Shown in pieces: positions 1 to 8,330 of a DNA stretch of 64,000 bases (position 1 is the first letter of the stretch; the number at the start of each line of letters is the position of its first letter). The DNA lies in the NCBI GenBank assembly GCA_001898965.1, contig MKVW01000009.1, forward strand, positions 904,853-968,852, written 5' to 3'. Position numbers and translations under genes: made by a program. This DNA comes from Rhizobiales bacterium 62-17. Lineage in GTDB: Bacteria; Pseudomonadota; Alphaproteobacteria; Rhizobiales; Beijerinckiaceae. The notes beneath the pieces are model-generated. The model did not search any database and was not told the origin of the DNA. It worked only from the letters and a program-made list of their open reading frames with translations.

Positions 1-113
1 CGGGCGTCTATGCGGCGGGTGATATCGCCAGGCCGATGCACAACGCCACCTTCGCCTCAGCCGATGGCGTAATGGCCGGCGCTGGCGTGCACCACGCATT
101 GATCTTTGGCTAA
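1..113 (+). CDS. C-terminus of a thioredoxin-reductase-like FAD/NAD(P) oxidoreductase (partial)
   Basis: Only the last 36 residues are present; the reading frame starts at base 3. The text GVYAAGDIA followed by a small-residue helix (ATFASADGVMAGAG) is the C-terminal FAD-binding signature of thioredoxin-reductase-like flavoproteins, where the Asp of GD contacts the FAD ribityl chain and the next helix covers the isoalloxazine ring. No CxxC redox pair can be seen because the NAD(P) domain lies outside the window, so the substrate cannot be named. The stop codon (111-113) directly abuts the stop codon of the convergent DUF2778 gene (114-116), leaving no intergenic base. Confidence 0.75.
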   Translation, partial: GVYAAGDIARPMHNATFASADGVMAGAGVHHALIFG

Positions 114-1349
114 TTACACGCCGTCGTTGGTCGCCACACGGCGGCCGTTGCGGCGCGAGGCATAGCTTGGCACCGGATCCTGCGCGAGGCCGCTGACGAC
201 GACGATGCGGTTCACCTCGCCGCGCAGGAAGGCCTGCAGGAAACGGTTGTAGTCCTTGAAGGAGATGCAGCCGTTGGAATCGCCGCGCGGTCCCAGCATA
301 TAGGTGTGCGCCAGAATGCCGGCGCGGCCGTGAATGGCGCCGCTGCCGCCGACCGGGTTCATGCGGATGGCGCGCACGCCGTGGAACAGCGCTTCGCGTT
401 CGACGAGATTGTAGGTGCCGACCGGCGTCGGGCCTTGCATGCGCACATGCACGAAGCGCGGATCGTCCATCTTGTCGCCAAGGCCGGAATGGGCCTCGAG
501 CACGTCGCCGTTCGGCATCGTCACCGTGCGCGCGACGATGTTGTAGACGGCGGTGCCGGCGGCGACCGTCGGATTAGGCGCTGGATTGACGCGCACGCTG
601 GGGCGCAGATTGATGTCGGCTTCCGGTGAAGCATAGGCGAGCGCCGGGCCCGGCGCCGTCGCAGGCTGCGGATTGAACAGCTTTTCGAAGAAGGAGCGAT
701 TGTCGGCGGCCTGTGTCGGCGCCGTCGCCGGCACGACCGTCGTCTGCGCCCGTTGCGTCTGTCTGCCGGCGCGGGTCTGCGGTTCGGGGAAACGCAATTC
801 CGGCGGCCGCGGCACCGGCATGGGTACGTTCGGCAGCGGTTCCGGATCGAGCGTCGCCGGCTCCAGGGCGGCCACGGCCTGCGGTGCCGGTTCGGCCGGC
901 GCGACTTCAACGGTTTGCAGGTCGGTTGGCAAGTCGGTCGACAGCTCGACCGGCGCTTCGGGGATGGCGCGCGCGATGCGGAAGCCAGGCGCCGGTGGTG
1001 CATCCTGGCGGAAGGCCATGATGCCAGCCGGCAGGGTCGGCGCCGGCTGCATCATCAAGGCATAGTCCTCGGCGGTCGCCGCGATCGCCCGGCGGGCGGG
1101 CGCAGCCGTCAGGGTCGGATCGATCGGCTGGTCCGGCGGAATGCTGCCGGTCACTTCATAGGAGACGCCGGGGGCGGGCGTGCTGGCGACGGTCAGGCCA
1201 AAAACACCGTTCTGGGTCGCCAGATGGCCGCCGATCCCGATCGAGGCGGCCAGAAGCGCGGAAAAGCCCACTGCTGAGAGAAACGTGCCGCGACGGGTCA
1301 GGCGATGGCGGTGCGGAACCGGGCCGCCTGAGACTGGGCTGGACTGCAT
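114..1349 (-). CDS. DUF2778 (L,D-transpeptidase-like) membrane-anchored protein
   Basis: 411-residue protein. A basic N-terminus and one hydrophobic segment at about residues 22-42 should anchor it in the inner membrane. A Pro/Ala-rich, low-complexity linker of roughly 200 residues would span the periplasm. The C-terminal domain (about 270-395) carries AIHGR and NGCISF; His340 or His348 with Cys361 fits the His/Cys pair of the DUF2778 fold, which is related to L,D-transpeptidases and found in Tlde1-type proteins. In Rhizobiales such proteins are common chromosomal genes, so a housekeeping envelope role (peptidoglycan remodelling) is more likely than a secreted toxin. No immunity-like gene or secretion locus is adjacent. 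Start at 1349 was chosen because the anchor follows directly. Confidence 0.8.
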   Translation of the reverse strand: MQSSPVSGGPVPHRHRLTRRGTFLSAVGFSALLAASIGIGGHLATQNGVFGLTVASTPAPGVSYEVTGSIPPDQPIDPTLTAAPARRAIAATAEDYALMMQPAPTLPAGIMAFRQDAPPAPGFRIARAIPEAPVELSTDLPTDLQTVEVAPAEPAPQAVAALEPATLDPEPLPNVPMPVPRPPELRFPEPQTRAGRQTQRAQTTVVPATAPTQAADNRSFFEKLFNPQPATAPGPALAYASPEADINLRPSVRVNPAPNPTVAAGTAVYNIVARTVTMPNGDVLEAHSGLGDKMDDPRFVHVRMQGPTPVGTYNLVEREALFHGVRAIRMNPVGGSGAIHGRAGILAHTYMLGPRGDSNGCISFKDYNRFLQAFLRGEVNRIVVVSGLAQDPVPSYASRRNGRRVATNDGV

Positions 1350-1566
1350 AGGATTTGACTCAACAGAGACACAAACTTTAATCGCAGCTCATTCAGCGCC
1401 CGTTTGGTTAATCTTCGATAAAGTCCAGGCTTATCTCTGGCTTTTTGCTGTCCAGACAGGGCATGGAATGGCCCTAAACCGGCCGATGGACCCTTCGTCA
1501 CATTCTGGCTGTCACCCGCCCGTGCCATAGAGCGCGCCAATTCCTCGTAAAACTGCCTTTGGTTCC

Positions 1567-3189
1567 ATGATCCGCCTCGACAACATCAGCAAACAGAACG
1601 GCCACCAGATTCTCTTCATCGAGGCTTCGGCCGTGCTGTTGAAGGGCGAAAAAGTCGGCCTCGTCGGGCCGAACGGCGCCGGCAAGACCACTTTGTTCCG
1701 GATGATAACCGGCCAGGAGCTGCCCGACGAAGGCCAGGTCGGCGTCGATCGCGGCACCACCATCGGCTATTTCAGCCAGGATGTCGGCGAAATGTCCGGC
1801 CGCAGCGCCGTCGCCGAAGTGATGGACGGCGCCGGCCCGGTCTCCGTCGTCGCCGCGGAGCTGAAGGAACTGGAAACCGCCATGGTCGATCCCGACCGGG
1901 CCGATGAGATGGAAAGCCTGATCGAGCGCTACGGCGAGGTGCAGGCCCGCTTCGAGGAGCTCGACGGCTATGCGCTCGACGGGCGCGCCCGCGAAGTGCT
2001 GGCCGGCCTCAGCTTCACCCAGGAGATGATGGACGGCGATGTCGGCGCGCTTTCGGGCGGCTGGAAAATGCGCGTCGCTTTGGCGCGCATCCTCCTGATG
2101 CGTCCCGACGCCATGCTGCTCGACGAACCGAGCAACCATCTCGATCTCGAAAGCCTGATCTGGCTCGAAGAGTTTCTGAAAGGCTATGACGGCGCGCTGC
2201 TGATGACCTCGCACGATCGCGCTTTCATGAATCGCATCGTCGGCAAGATCATCGAGATCGACGGCGGCACGCTCACCACTTTTTCCGGCGACTACGAATT
2301 CTACGAACAGCAACGTGCGATGAACGAGAAGCAGCAGCAGGCGCAGTTTGAGCGCCAGCAGGCCATGCTCGCCAAGGAAATCAAGTTCATCGAGCGTTTC
2401 AAGGCACGGGCCTCCCATGCGGCGCAGGTGCAGAGCCGCGTCAAGAAGCTGGAGAAGATCGATCGCGTCGAGCCGCCGCGCCGTCGCCAGAGCGTGATGT
2501 TCGAATTCCCGCCAGCGCCGCGTTCCGGCGACGACGTGGTGGCGTTGAAGAACGTGCACAAACGCTATGGCAGTCGCGCCATCTACGAAGCTTTCGATTT
2601 CACCGTGCGCCGCAAGGAGCGCTGGTGCGTCATGGGCATCAATGGCGCCGGCAAATCGACCTTGCTGAAGCTTATCGCCGGCTCGACCGAGCCTGACGAT
2701 GGCACGGTGGCGCTCGGGGGCAGCGTGAAAATGGGCTATTTCGCTCAGCACGCCATGGATCTGCTCGATGGCGATCGCACGGTGTTTCAATCGCTCGAAG
2801 ATTCCTTCCCGCAGGCCGGGCAGGGCTCGCTGCGCGCGCTCGCCGGTTGTTTCGGCTTCTCGGGCGACGATGTCGAGAAGAAATGCCGCGTGCTTTCGGG
2901 CGGCGAGAAGGCGCGTCTCGTGATGGCGAAAATGCTTTACGATCCGCCGAATTTCCTGGTGCTCGACGAGCCGACCAACCATCTCGACATGGCGACCAAG
3001 GAGATGCTGATCCAGGCGCTCGCCAATTATGAAGGCACCATGCTGTTCGTCTCGCATGATCGCCATTTCCTGGCCGCGCTGTCGAACCGCGTGCTGGAAT
3101 TGACGCCCGAGGGTGTCCATCAATATGGTGGCGGCTATACGGATTACGTCGCCCGCACCGGCCAGGAAGCGCCGGGCCTGCGGCACTGA
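1567..3189 (+). CDS. ABC-F family ATPase (duplicated ATP-binding cassette)
   Basis: 540 residues with two complete ATP-binding cassettes and no membrane segment. Cassette 1 has Walker A GPNGAGKT (34-41), signature LSGGWKMR and Walker B LLDEPSNHLDL. Cassette 2 has Walker A NGAGKST, signature LSGGEKAR and Walker B VLDEPTNHLDM. A charged Gln/Lys-rich linker between them (about residues 245-305) matches the P-site tRNA-interaction motif of ABC-F proteins. Members act on the ribosome as translation factors (EttA, Uup and YheS types) or give antibiotic protection. Length and linker fit the Uup/YheS-like housekeeping group; the exact subfamily is not decided here. The gene is monocistronic, divergent from the DUF2778 gene across 217 bases, and is followed by repeats. 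Confidence 0.9.
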   Translation: MIRLDNISKQNGHQILFIEASAVLLKGEKVGLVGPNGAGKTTLFRMITGQELPDEGQVGVDRGTTIGYFSQDVGEMSGRSAVAEVMDGAGPVSVVAAELKELETAMVDPDRADEMESLIERYGEVQARFEELDGYALDGRAREVLAGLSFTQEMMDGDVGALSGGWKMRVALARILLMRPDAMLLDEPSNHLDLESLIWLEEFLKGYDGALLMTSHDRAFMNRIVGKIIEIDGGTLTTFSGDYEFYEQQRAMNEKQQQAQFERQQAMLAKEIKFIERFKARASHAAQVQSRVKKLEKIDRVEPPRRRQSVMFEFPPAPRSGDDVVALKNVHKRYGSRAIYEAFDFTVRRKERWCVMGINGAGKSTLLKLIAGSTEPDDGTVALGGSVKMGYFAQHAMDLLDGDRTVFQSLEDSFPQAGQGSLRALAGCFGFSGDDVEKKCRVLSGGEKARLVMAKMLYDPPNFLVLDEPTNHLDMATKEMLIQALANYEGTMLFVSHDRHFLAALSNRVLELTPEGVHQYGGGYTDYVARTGQEAPGLRH

Positions 3190-3200
3190 ACCAGCTCTCC

Positions 3201-3325
3201 GTGTCGTTCCCGATGCGCCGGAGGCGCGAGCGGGAATCCAAGCCAACGGCTTCTGTCGAGCGGCAAAAAATCTACCACGCGCTGTGGATCCCCGCCCGGC
3301 CGCTATGCGGCTGTCGGGGATGACA
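3201..3325. repeat. REP-like intergenic palindromes
   Basis: Two imperfect hairpins lie between the ABC-F gene and the cupin gene. The first has arms TTCCCG (3207-3212) and CGGGAA (3231-3236). The second has arms ATCCCCG (3288-3294) and CGGGGAT (3315-3321). Their texts, with the flanking GGAATCCA and TGGATCCCCG, resemble the widespread REP-type elements whose cores read as GGGAATCCA and its complement. They could also help to end ABC-F transcription. Confidence 0.5.
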
Positions 3326-3420
3326 CCAAGGCTTTCAACAACCTGCTAAATATTTTGCCGCATTGATCTTTTCTGAAAGGATCGGCGCTATGGTGTCGCC
3401 TTTCCGATGGGGAGGATGTC

Positions 3421-3885
3421 ATGCGGCGTGTCGGTCTGATCTGTCTTGCGGTTCTGCTGTGTGGCGGCGCTTTCGCCGAAGGTCCGGTGACGTTGCAGGC
3501 ACCGCAGGCGACACAGCCACCCTTCGTGCCGGCGCCCGTGCGCGTCAAACCGATCATCTCGACGACGATCACCGCGTCAGGTCAGGTGCTGCTCTTTCCG
3601 AAGGAGCCGGGGCGGGTGATCGCCGGCGAATATATCATCGCGCCGGGCGCCGTTCTGCCGCTGCACCAGCATCCCTATCCGCGCTTCGCCTATGTGCTGC
3701 AGGGCGAGCTCGAGGTCGAGAACCGCGACACCAATCAGATCTATCACTACAAGCCGGGCGAAGTGGTGGTGGAAATGATTGGGCAGCGCCATCTCGGCCG
3801 CAATAAGGGCGACGAGCCCGTGCGCCTCATCGTCTTCGATGTGACGCCAGCCGATGTCGAAAACAATGTGACCATGGCCAAATAG
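3421..3885 (+). CDS. Secreted cupin-domain protein
   Basis: 154 residues. An N-terminal hydrophobic signal (about 1-20, ending near AFAE) predicts export to the periplasm. The rest is a single small cupin barrel: HQHPYPRF supplies the H-x-H metal-ligand pair, followed by GELEVE, a turn with KPGEVV, and a late His in GQRHLG. The most likely role is a metal-binding barrel with no assignable reaction; many such periplasmic cupins are uncharacterised. The start is supported by a GGGGAGG ribosome site 5-10 bases upstream. It is followed 71 bases later by a LysE-type exporter on the same strand; a functional link is not evident. Confidence 0.8.
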   Translation: MRRVGLICLAVLLCGGAFAEGPVTLQAPQATQPPFVPAPVRVKPIISTTITASGQVLLFPKEPGRVIAGEYIIAPGAVLPLHQHPYPRFAYVLQGELEVENRDTNQIYHYKPGEVVVEMIGQRHLGRNKGDEPVRLIVFDVTPADVENNVTMAK

Positions 3886-3956
3886 GACTGTTGACGCACC
3901 GGAGCCGGATCGGGCTTGATGCCGGCCTTCTTCGGCTATCAGAACGCGGACCTATC

Positions 3957-4604
3957 ATGGATATCGTCACCCCCGGCGCCACCAATCTCGGTCTCTTCGC
4001 CAGCGCCGCTCTGGCGCTGTTGCTCATCCCGGGGCCCGCCGTTCTCTATGTCGTCGGCCGTTCACTGGCGCAGGGCCGTGGTGCGGGCCTGGTGTCCATC
4101 ATCGGCATTCACACGGCGACGCTCGTGCACATCGCCGCGGCCGCGCTCGGCCTGTCGGCCGTCCTGGCCGCTTCGGCGCTGGCCTTCGGCATCGTCAAAT
4201 ATGCAGGCGCCGCCTATCTGATCTGGCTCGGCCTGCGCAAGATTTTTGGGCCGGCCGAGCCCATGGCCTTGGGCGACATGCCCTCGCACGGGCACAAGCG
4301 CCTGCTGCGCGACGGCTTCATCGTCAATCTTTTGAATCCGAAGACGGCGCTGTTCTTCCTCGCCTTCCTGCCGCAATTCGTCGAACCGGAACGCGGCCAT
4401 GTCGCCATGCAGATGGCCATCCTCGGCTTCATCTTCGCCCTGCTTGGCCTGATCACCGATAGTTGCTACGCGCTCGCCGCCGGCAGCGCCCGCCACTGGC
4501 TGAAAAACAACGCCACGTTTCTGAAGAGCGAACGCTATGTCACCGGCGCGCTCTTCATCGGCCTCGGCGTCACGGCGGCGTTCGCCGGCAATCAGAAGAA
4601 ATAG
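3957..4604 (+). CDS. LysE/RhtB-family amino-acid or metabolite exporter
   Basis: 215 residues with about six hydrophobic segments. The N-terminal segment contains LLIPGPAVLYVVGRSLAQG, the Pro-Gly-Pro motif of the LysE/RhtB exporter family, and LNPKTALFFLAFLPQF is the second family hallmark at about residues 125-140. These proteins export amino acids, homoserine lactones or related small molecules with the proton gradient; the substrate cannot be read from sequence. The ATG at 3957 was chosen because the PGP segment then sits at its usual position; a TTG further upstream would add 22 unlikely residues. Confidence 0.85.
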   Translation: MDIVTPGATNLGLFASAALALLLIPGPAVLYVVGRSLAQGRGAGLVSIIGIHTATLVHIAAAALGLSAVLAASALAFGIVKYAGAAYLIWLGLRKIFGPAEPMALGDMPSHGHKRLLRDGFIVNLLNPKTALFFLAFLPQFVEPERGHVAMQMAILGFIFALLGLITDSCYALAAGSARHWLKNNATFLKSERYVTGALFIGLGVTAAFAGNQKK

Positions 4605-4638
4605 CGAGTCGGGATGTTGCCGTCCTTGGTCGTTGCCT

Positions 4639-5274
4639 ATGTCTTCTGACGTACCTGACCAGGATGCGTCATCGCAAAGGGATGACGAACCTTTGGCCTT
4701 TGCCGACAGAGGTTGCGAGCCCTTTAGCGGCTGCGCTTGGCGCTTTGCTATTGCGCTACCGACGTTGATTGCTTGCAGCCTTGTCTACTTCGGCTCTCCG
4801 ATAACTCTGTTTAGCATCTTCGCTTTGCCAAACTGGTATGTCCTCATACCGATACTGATAGCTGTGATCGCGACCGTTATGGTTTCGAGATGGATAAAAT
4901 CGCGTTGGTCAGCATTTATTTCTGCCGCGATCTTTGGGTTGGTGATCGCGCCTCTCAGTATGTTTGTTCTCGACAAAGTGAAAGAACGGGCCATCGCGCA
5001 ACTCGAGCCCGAGGCCGCTATCTCTCATTCATTCGCGGAATCCGCTGGGCAATTGGTTTGGGTAGACATGTTTTTTGTTCATGCCTTGGTTCTTAAGAAC
5101 TGCAAGGTTTATAGCTGGAGCTATCGGGAGATGACATTTTTCGAACTGCAAACAAATCGCGCTCGAATTCTGGCGCCATCAAAATGGGGAATGAATTGTC
5201 AGTGGTGGCGCCGAGAGCCCAGCGCTACCAAGAGGTCCAATATTCCACCCGAAACGAGCTATAGCGTTCCTTGA
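4639..5274 (+). CDS. Hypothetical lower-GC membrane protein
   Basis: 211 residues from the ATG at 4639. I do not recognise a family. Three hydrophobic segments can be seen (about residues 33-57, 62-85 and 92-115), followed by a soluble part rich in Trp and Cys (KNCKVYSWSY, NCQWWRRE). Base composition is clearly less GC-rich than in the neighbours and codon choice is less biased, which suggests recent acquisition. It begins 34 bases after the exporter gene and ends about 40 bases before the convergent small-protein pair. It may be an orphan gene; product existence is moderately sure, function unknown. Confidence 0.5.
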   Translation: MSSDVPDQDASSQRDDEPLAFADRGCEPFSGCAWRFAIALPTLIACSLVYFGSPITLFSIFALPNWYVLIPILIAVIATVMVSRWIKSRWSAFISAAIFGLVIAPLSMFVLDKVKERAIAQLEPEAAISHSFAESAGQLVWVDMFFVHALVLKNCKVYSWSYREMTFFELQTNRARILAPSKWGMNCQWWRREPSATKRSNIPPETSYSVP

Positions 5275-5313
5275 TACTTAGCTCACCGGCGGTTCTATCA
5301 GGATCAATAAACG

Positions 5314-5622
5314 TTACGCCACGCTGCCACGCCTGATCGCATTCATGTCCCGCCCAAAGCCACGGTTCAGCGCCTGCTCGATCTCGGCGATGAGCTTGCG
5401 CGCTTCGCTCGGCGAGAACAGCACGCGCTCGGGCGCACCGCCATGCAGCGTCAGCGCCACCTGGCCGTCGTCGCTTTCGATGGAGACCTCGCGATGACGG
5501 CTTGGCATGCGGATGAGCTCGCGCCTGACATTGGCGACGAGTTCGCGGCGCACGGCCTGTCGAACGGCTTCCTGCCGGGTGAAGGGACGGGCAATCTGTT
5601 GGGCTATGGCACGCATGGTCAC
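5314..5622 (-). CDS. Small hypothetical protein, second gene of a putative SOS unit
   Basis: 102 residues if translated from the GTG at 5622, or 100 from the ATG at 5616. A GAGG ribosome site lies 4 bases before the GTG and 10 before the ATG, so the start is not settled. The N-terminal third is basic and helical (many Arg, as in VRQAVRRELVANVRREL); the middle resembles a short beta sheet (VSIESDDGQVALTLHGG), followed by a helix with SPSEARKLIAEIEQALNRG. No named family recognised. The GTG overlaps the stop of the upstream 80-residue gene (GTGA), so the two are translationally coupled and share the LexA-type promoter at 5936-5964. Confidence 0.6.
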   Translation of the reverse strand: MTMRAIAQQIARPFTRQEAVRQAVRRELVANVRRELIRMPSRHREVSIESDDGQVALTLHGGAPERVLFSPSEARKLIAEIEQALNRGFGRDMNAIRRGSVA

Positions 5623-5861
5623 TCAACCTCGTTGGGGGTTTCGCCAAAGCGGGCGAGGATCACCGCCGGGGCGAAATCGCCGGCGGAAGGATCGCCCGTG
5701 CGCGAGAAAGCAATGGCACCGGCACTGACCGCCGCCATCGACCGGGCGCCGCGCAGGGCCGCCTGGCTGTTTTGATAGTCGCGGGCCTCGCCCGCCACCA
5801 GGTCGCCCTCTTCATTGGCGACGAAGGGCAAAGCCACGTAATAGGTCACATCGCTCATCAC
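5619..5861 (-). CDS. Small hypothetical protein, first gene of a putative SOS unit
   Basis: 80 residues, start ATG at 5861 (or the next ATG, 5858), preceded by GGGAGGTGTG. It reads like a compact acidic alpha/beta protein: DVTYYVALPFV, then NEEGDLVAGEARDY, then a helix with ARSMAAVSAGAIAFSR. I recognise no named domain. The gene overlaps the next by four bases. The stretch upstream carries a -35/-10 pair with a GAAC-N7-GAAC element, the alphaproteobacterial LexA operator, so DNA-damage control is likely. There is no signal peptide or membrane segment, so the protein should be cytoplasmic. Confidence 0.6.
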   Translation of the reverse strand: MMSDVTYYVALPFVANEEGDLVAGEARDYQNSQAALRGARSMAAVSAGAIAFSRTGDPSAGDFAPAVILARFGETPNEVE

Positions 5862-5911
5862 ACACCTCCCGCGCGCCGTTCATGCAACGAACGCGCAGAA
5901 CAGGATCGGCA

Positions 5912-5929
5912 AGCCCGCCGAAGCGGGCT
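5912..5929 (-). terminator. Strong hairpin with UUCG tetraloop
   Basis: Arms AGCCCGC and GCGGGCT around a 4-base loop; on the minus strand the loop reads TTCG closed by C-G, an extra-stable tetraloop. It lies about 70 bases after the histidine kinase stop and probably ends that operon, although no T-run follows. It also sits at the predicted 5' end of the transcript for the 5861-5314 pair, so it could instead form part of that leader. Confidence 0.5.
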
Positions 5930-5935
5930 GTTTGC

Positions 5936-5964
5936 ATGAGAACAAAAGAAGAACAAAAAGTCAA
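5936..5964 (-). promoter_or_regulatory. LexA (SOS) box inside a promoter
   Basis: GAACAAAAGAAGAAC at 5940-5954 is an exact GAAC-N7-GAAC, equal to GTTC-N7-GTTC on the minus strand, the alphaproteobacterial LexA operator. On the minus strand TTGACT (5964-5959) and TCTCAT (5941-5936) are spaced by 17 bases and fit -35 and -10 elements, with the box lying between them. It points at the small gene pair 5861-5314. Confidence 0.65.
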
Positions 5965-5995
5965 GCGCTCTTCGTAACAGGCCGCCCGCACCCAA

Positions 5996-7633
5996 TCAGG
6001 CCGGCAGGGTCAAACGGAAGCTAGCGCCGGGCCCCGAAGGATCGAGGCTGATCGTGCCGCCATGGGAGGCCAGCATGGAGCGGACGATGCCGAGACCCAT
6101 GCCGGTGCCGCCGCTTTCGCGCCGGGTGGTGAAAAACGTGTCGAACACTTTGTCGCGATTGTTAAGCGAAATGCCTTCGCCATCGTCGGTCACGGTGAGG
6201 ACGAGGTTGGGTGCCGTCGCTTCCAAACCAATCGTCAGGCGTTGTGCCCCATGGCGCAAGGCATTGTCGGCGAGATGGCCGAAGACGATACCGGCATCTT
6301 CCGCCGACAGCCCAAGCCGGATGTCGGCAGCCATGCCCTCGTGCGGCCCGGTTAAAACAATCGACAGGGCCGGATAAGCGGCGCGCACGTCGGCGAGAAC
6401 CGGGTCGAGCCTCGTCGTGCCGGCGTTCTGCGGATTGTCGGCGCGCGCCAGTTCGCGCAGCCGCTCGAGCAGGTGGGCGAGGCGGGTGGTGTCGGCGATC
6501 ATATTGTCGAGGAAACGCCGCTGCTGCGCTGGCTCCATCGGCCGCCTGCTGTTGGCCGCGTCGCGCATCAGCTCGGCCGCCCCCTGGATCGCGGTCAGAG
6601 GCGATTTCAATTCGTGCGAAACATGGGCGGCGAACGTGCTGAGATAGGCCGAGCGCTCCGAGAGACGCTGCGCCATGGCCTGAAAACTGTCGGCGAGCGC
6701 CGCCACCTCGCGCGTGCCGTAGTGCGACAGCGGGGCTTCGGCGCCACGTCCGTCGCGCCCGACGACGGCGGTCTGCGCGATCAATCCGTGGATCGGCCGG
6801 GTGATGGTGCGCGAGAACAGAAAGCCGATCAGAGAAACGACGACGACCAATGCGAGACCGGCCAGGATCAGTTTGCGACGCTCGCCGTAAAGGTGTCGTA
6901 CGACATTGTTGGGCGTGCGCGACGCATAGACCACACCGGCAACGCCCTGGTCGACGATCACCGGCATGGCGACGAAAATGCGCAAGGCCGTGCCCCGGCT
7001 CACCGAATAGATCGGCGGTTTCGGCGAACGCGACAAGCGAGTGCGCAAAACGCTGGCATAATGTCCGCGCAGCGCGATAGTGACTTCCTGCACGTTGGCC
7101 AGTGAGCGTCCCTGCTCGTCGCGGCTGCCGCCGATGACGATGCCGTTGGGATCGAGCAGGCGGAAGCCGGCAAGCGTCCGATCCTGGGTCGCTGCGGCGA
7201 TATCGGAGAGTTTCGCCCCTAAAGCCAGAAAGGCCGGATCGACGGGCACTGTCGCTGCCTGGGCCTCGGGCCGGCGCGGCAGGATGTCATCGCTAGCCAG
7301 ATCAAGACGTGGTTCGATGGGATGATAGGGCCCGACGGCGGGCGGCATGTCTGGTGTCTTGTCCGGCGTCAGTGGGCGCGGCTCTGTCGGACGCAACTCT
7401 ATCGGACGTACTTGCGCTTGCAGGGCCGGGTTGTCCTTGACGAAGGTCGCGAAGGTGGCGGCCAGCACCGTGGTCTGTCCGATCAGCTCCGCTTCGGTCT
7501 GGCGAATGAACTGGTTCTCATAAAGACGGAAGAAGAACAGGCCGAGCAAGGGAAGAGCGGCCACCGTCGCCAGGACGGCAAAGACGATCATGCTCAGGCT
7601 GGGCCGCCATTTGCGCGGCAGGGATGCGGTCAT
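5996..7633 (-). CDS. Membrane sensor histidine kinase
   Basis: 545 residues from the ATG at 7633. Architecture: first membrane segment (about 14-38), periplasmic sensing region of about 215 residues with a Pro-rich insert, second membrane segment, HAMP linker, DHp helix with HVSHELKSPLT (phospho-acceptor His), then the HATPase_c domain with N-box LADNALRHG, G1 DDGEGIS, F-box FDTFF and G2 GTGMGLGIV. It phosphorylates the response regulator encoded just upstream; its ATG overlaps that gene's stop (ATGA), so the two are translationally coupled. The signal sensed is unknown; the overall layout recalls CreC-type kinases. It is the last gene of the operon 10153-5996. Confidence 0.9.
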   Translation of the reverse strand: MTASLPRKWRPSLSMIVFAVLATVAALPLLGLFFFRLYENQFIRQTEAELIGQTTVLAATFATFVKDNPALQAQVRPIELRPTEPRPLTPDKTPDMPPAVGPYHPIEPRLDLASDDILPRRPEAQAATVPVDPAFLALGAKLSDIAAATQDRTLAGFRLLDPNGIVIGGSRDEQGRSLANVQEVTIALRGHYASVLRTRLSRSPKPPIYSVSRGTALRIFVAMPVIVDQGVAGVVYASRTPNNVVRHLYGERRKLILAGLALVVVVSLIGFLFSRTITRPIHGLIAQTAVVGRDGRGAEAPLSHYGTREVAALADSFQAMAQRLSERSAYLSTFAAHVSHELKSPLTAIQGAAELMRDAANSRRPMEPAQQRRFLDNMIADTTRLAHLLERLRELARADNPQNAGTTRLDPVLADVRAAYPALSIVLTGPHEGMAADIRLGLSAEDAGIVFGHLADNALRHGAQRLTIGLEATAPNLVLTVTDDGEGISLNNRDKVFDTFFTTRRESGGTGMGLGIVRSMLASHGGTISLDPSGPGASFRLTLPA

Positions 7634-8328
7634 TGCGGCGGCATCGTGCAGGGGCCCAGGCGAAAGCCGACGCCATGCACCGTTTCGACGATCGTGGTCG
7701 CGCCCAGCGCCGCGCATTTGGCGCGAATGTTGCGGATATGGCTGTCGATGGTGCGGTCCGAAACATGCACCTTGCCGTCATAGGCGGCCTGCATCAGCTG
7801 TTCGCGATCGAAGACGATACGGGGGCGTCGCGCCAGCGTTTGCAAGATGGCGAATTCCAACGGCGTCAGATCGAGGTCGTGGCCGGCGAGGGCGGCGGCA
7901 TGGCGCTGTGGGTCGAGGCTGAGCGTGCCGTGCAGGAGCAGTTGCACGTCGTCCGGCGGCGCCGGTCGCGCGCGTCGCAAGATGACATTGATGCGCGCGA
8001 TCAGTTCGCGCGGACTGAACGGCTTGGTGACATAGTCGTCGCCGCCAAGCTCCAAACCCAGCACACGGTCGATTTCATCGGAACGGGCCGAAAGAAACAG
8101 GATCGGCACGTCGGAAATTTTGCGCAGCCGACGCGACACCTCCAATCCGTCGAGCTCGGGCATGCCGATGTCGAGAACGATGAGATCCGGCGGTCGCCGT
8201 TCCACTTGCTTCAGCGCTTCCAGACCGTCGCGGGCGACGTCGATCGTCATGCCGGCCTGTTCCAGGGCAAAGCAGATGACATCGCGGATGTGTGGGTCAT
8301 CGTCGGCGACGAGAATGCGATGCGCCAT
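7630..8328 (-). CDS. OmpR-family response regulator
   Basis: 232 residues. Receiver domain (1-120): acidic pair DDD at 9-11, phospho-acceptor Asp53 in VLDIGMPE, conserved Ser in FLSARS and Lys in VTKPFSP. The winged-helix DNA-binding domain (about 135-225) has LTPLEFAILQTL and RTIDSHIRNIRAK, the OmpR/PhoB recognition helix. It should bind DNA as a phosphorylated dimer and activate sigma70 promoters. It lies 2 bases after the membrane protein gene (8331-9974) and overlaps the kinase gene by 4 bases, making a one-operon two-component system. Likely targets include its own operon, but no repeated site was identified. Confidence 0.92.
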   Translation of the reverse strand: MAHRILVADDDPHIRDVICFALEQAGMTIDVARDGLEALKQVERRPPDLIVLDIGMPELDGLEVSRRLRKISDVPILFLSARSDEIDRVLGLELGGDDYVTKPFSPRELIARINVILRRARPAPPDDVQLLLHGTLSLDPQRHAAALAGHDLDLTPLEFAILQTLARRPRIVFDREQLMQAAYDGKVHVSDRTIDSHIRNIRAKCAALGATTIVETVHGVGFRLGPCTMPPQ

Positions 8329-8330
8329 GA

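Noticed and set aside
1498-3246. Long open frame on the minus strand opposite the ABC-F gene
   Set aside because: The translated sequence is rich in His, Ala and Arg and has no motifs, as expected for the antisense of a GC-rich gene; the plus-strand ABC-F motifs are clear.
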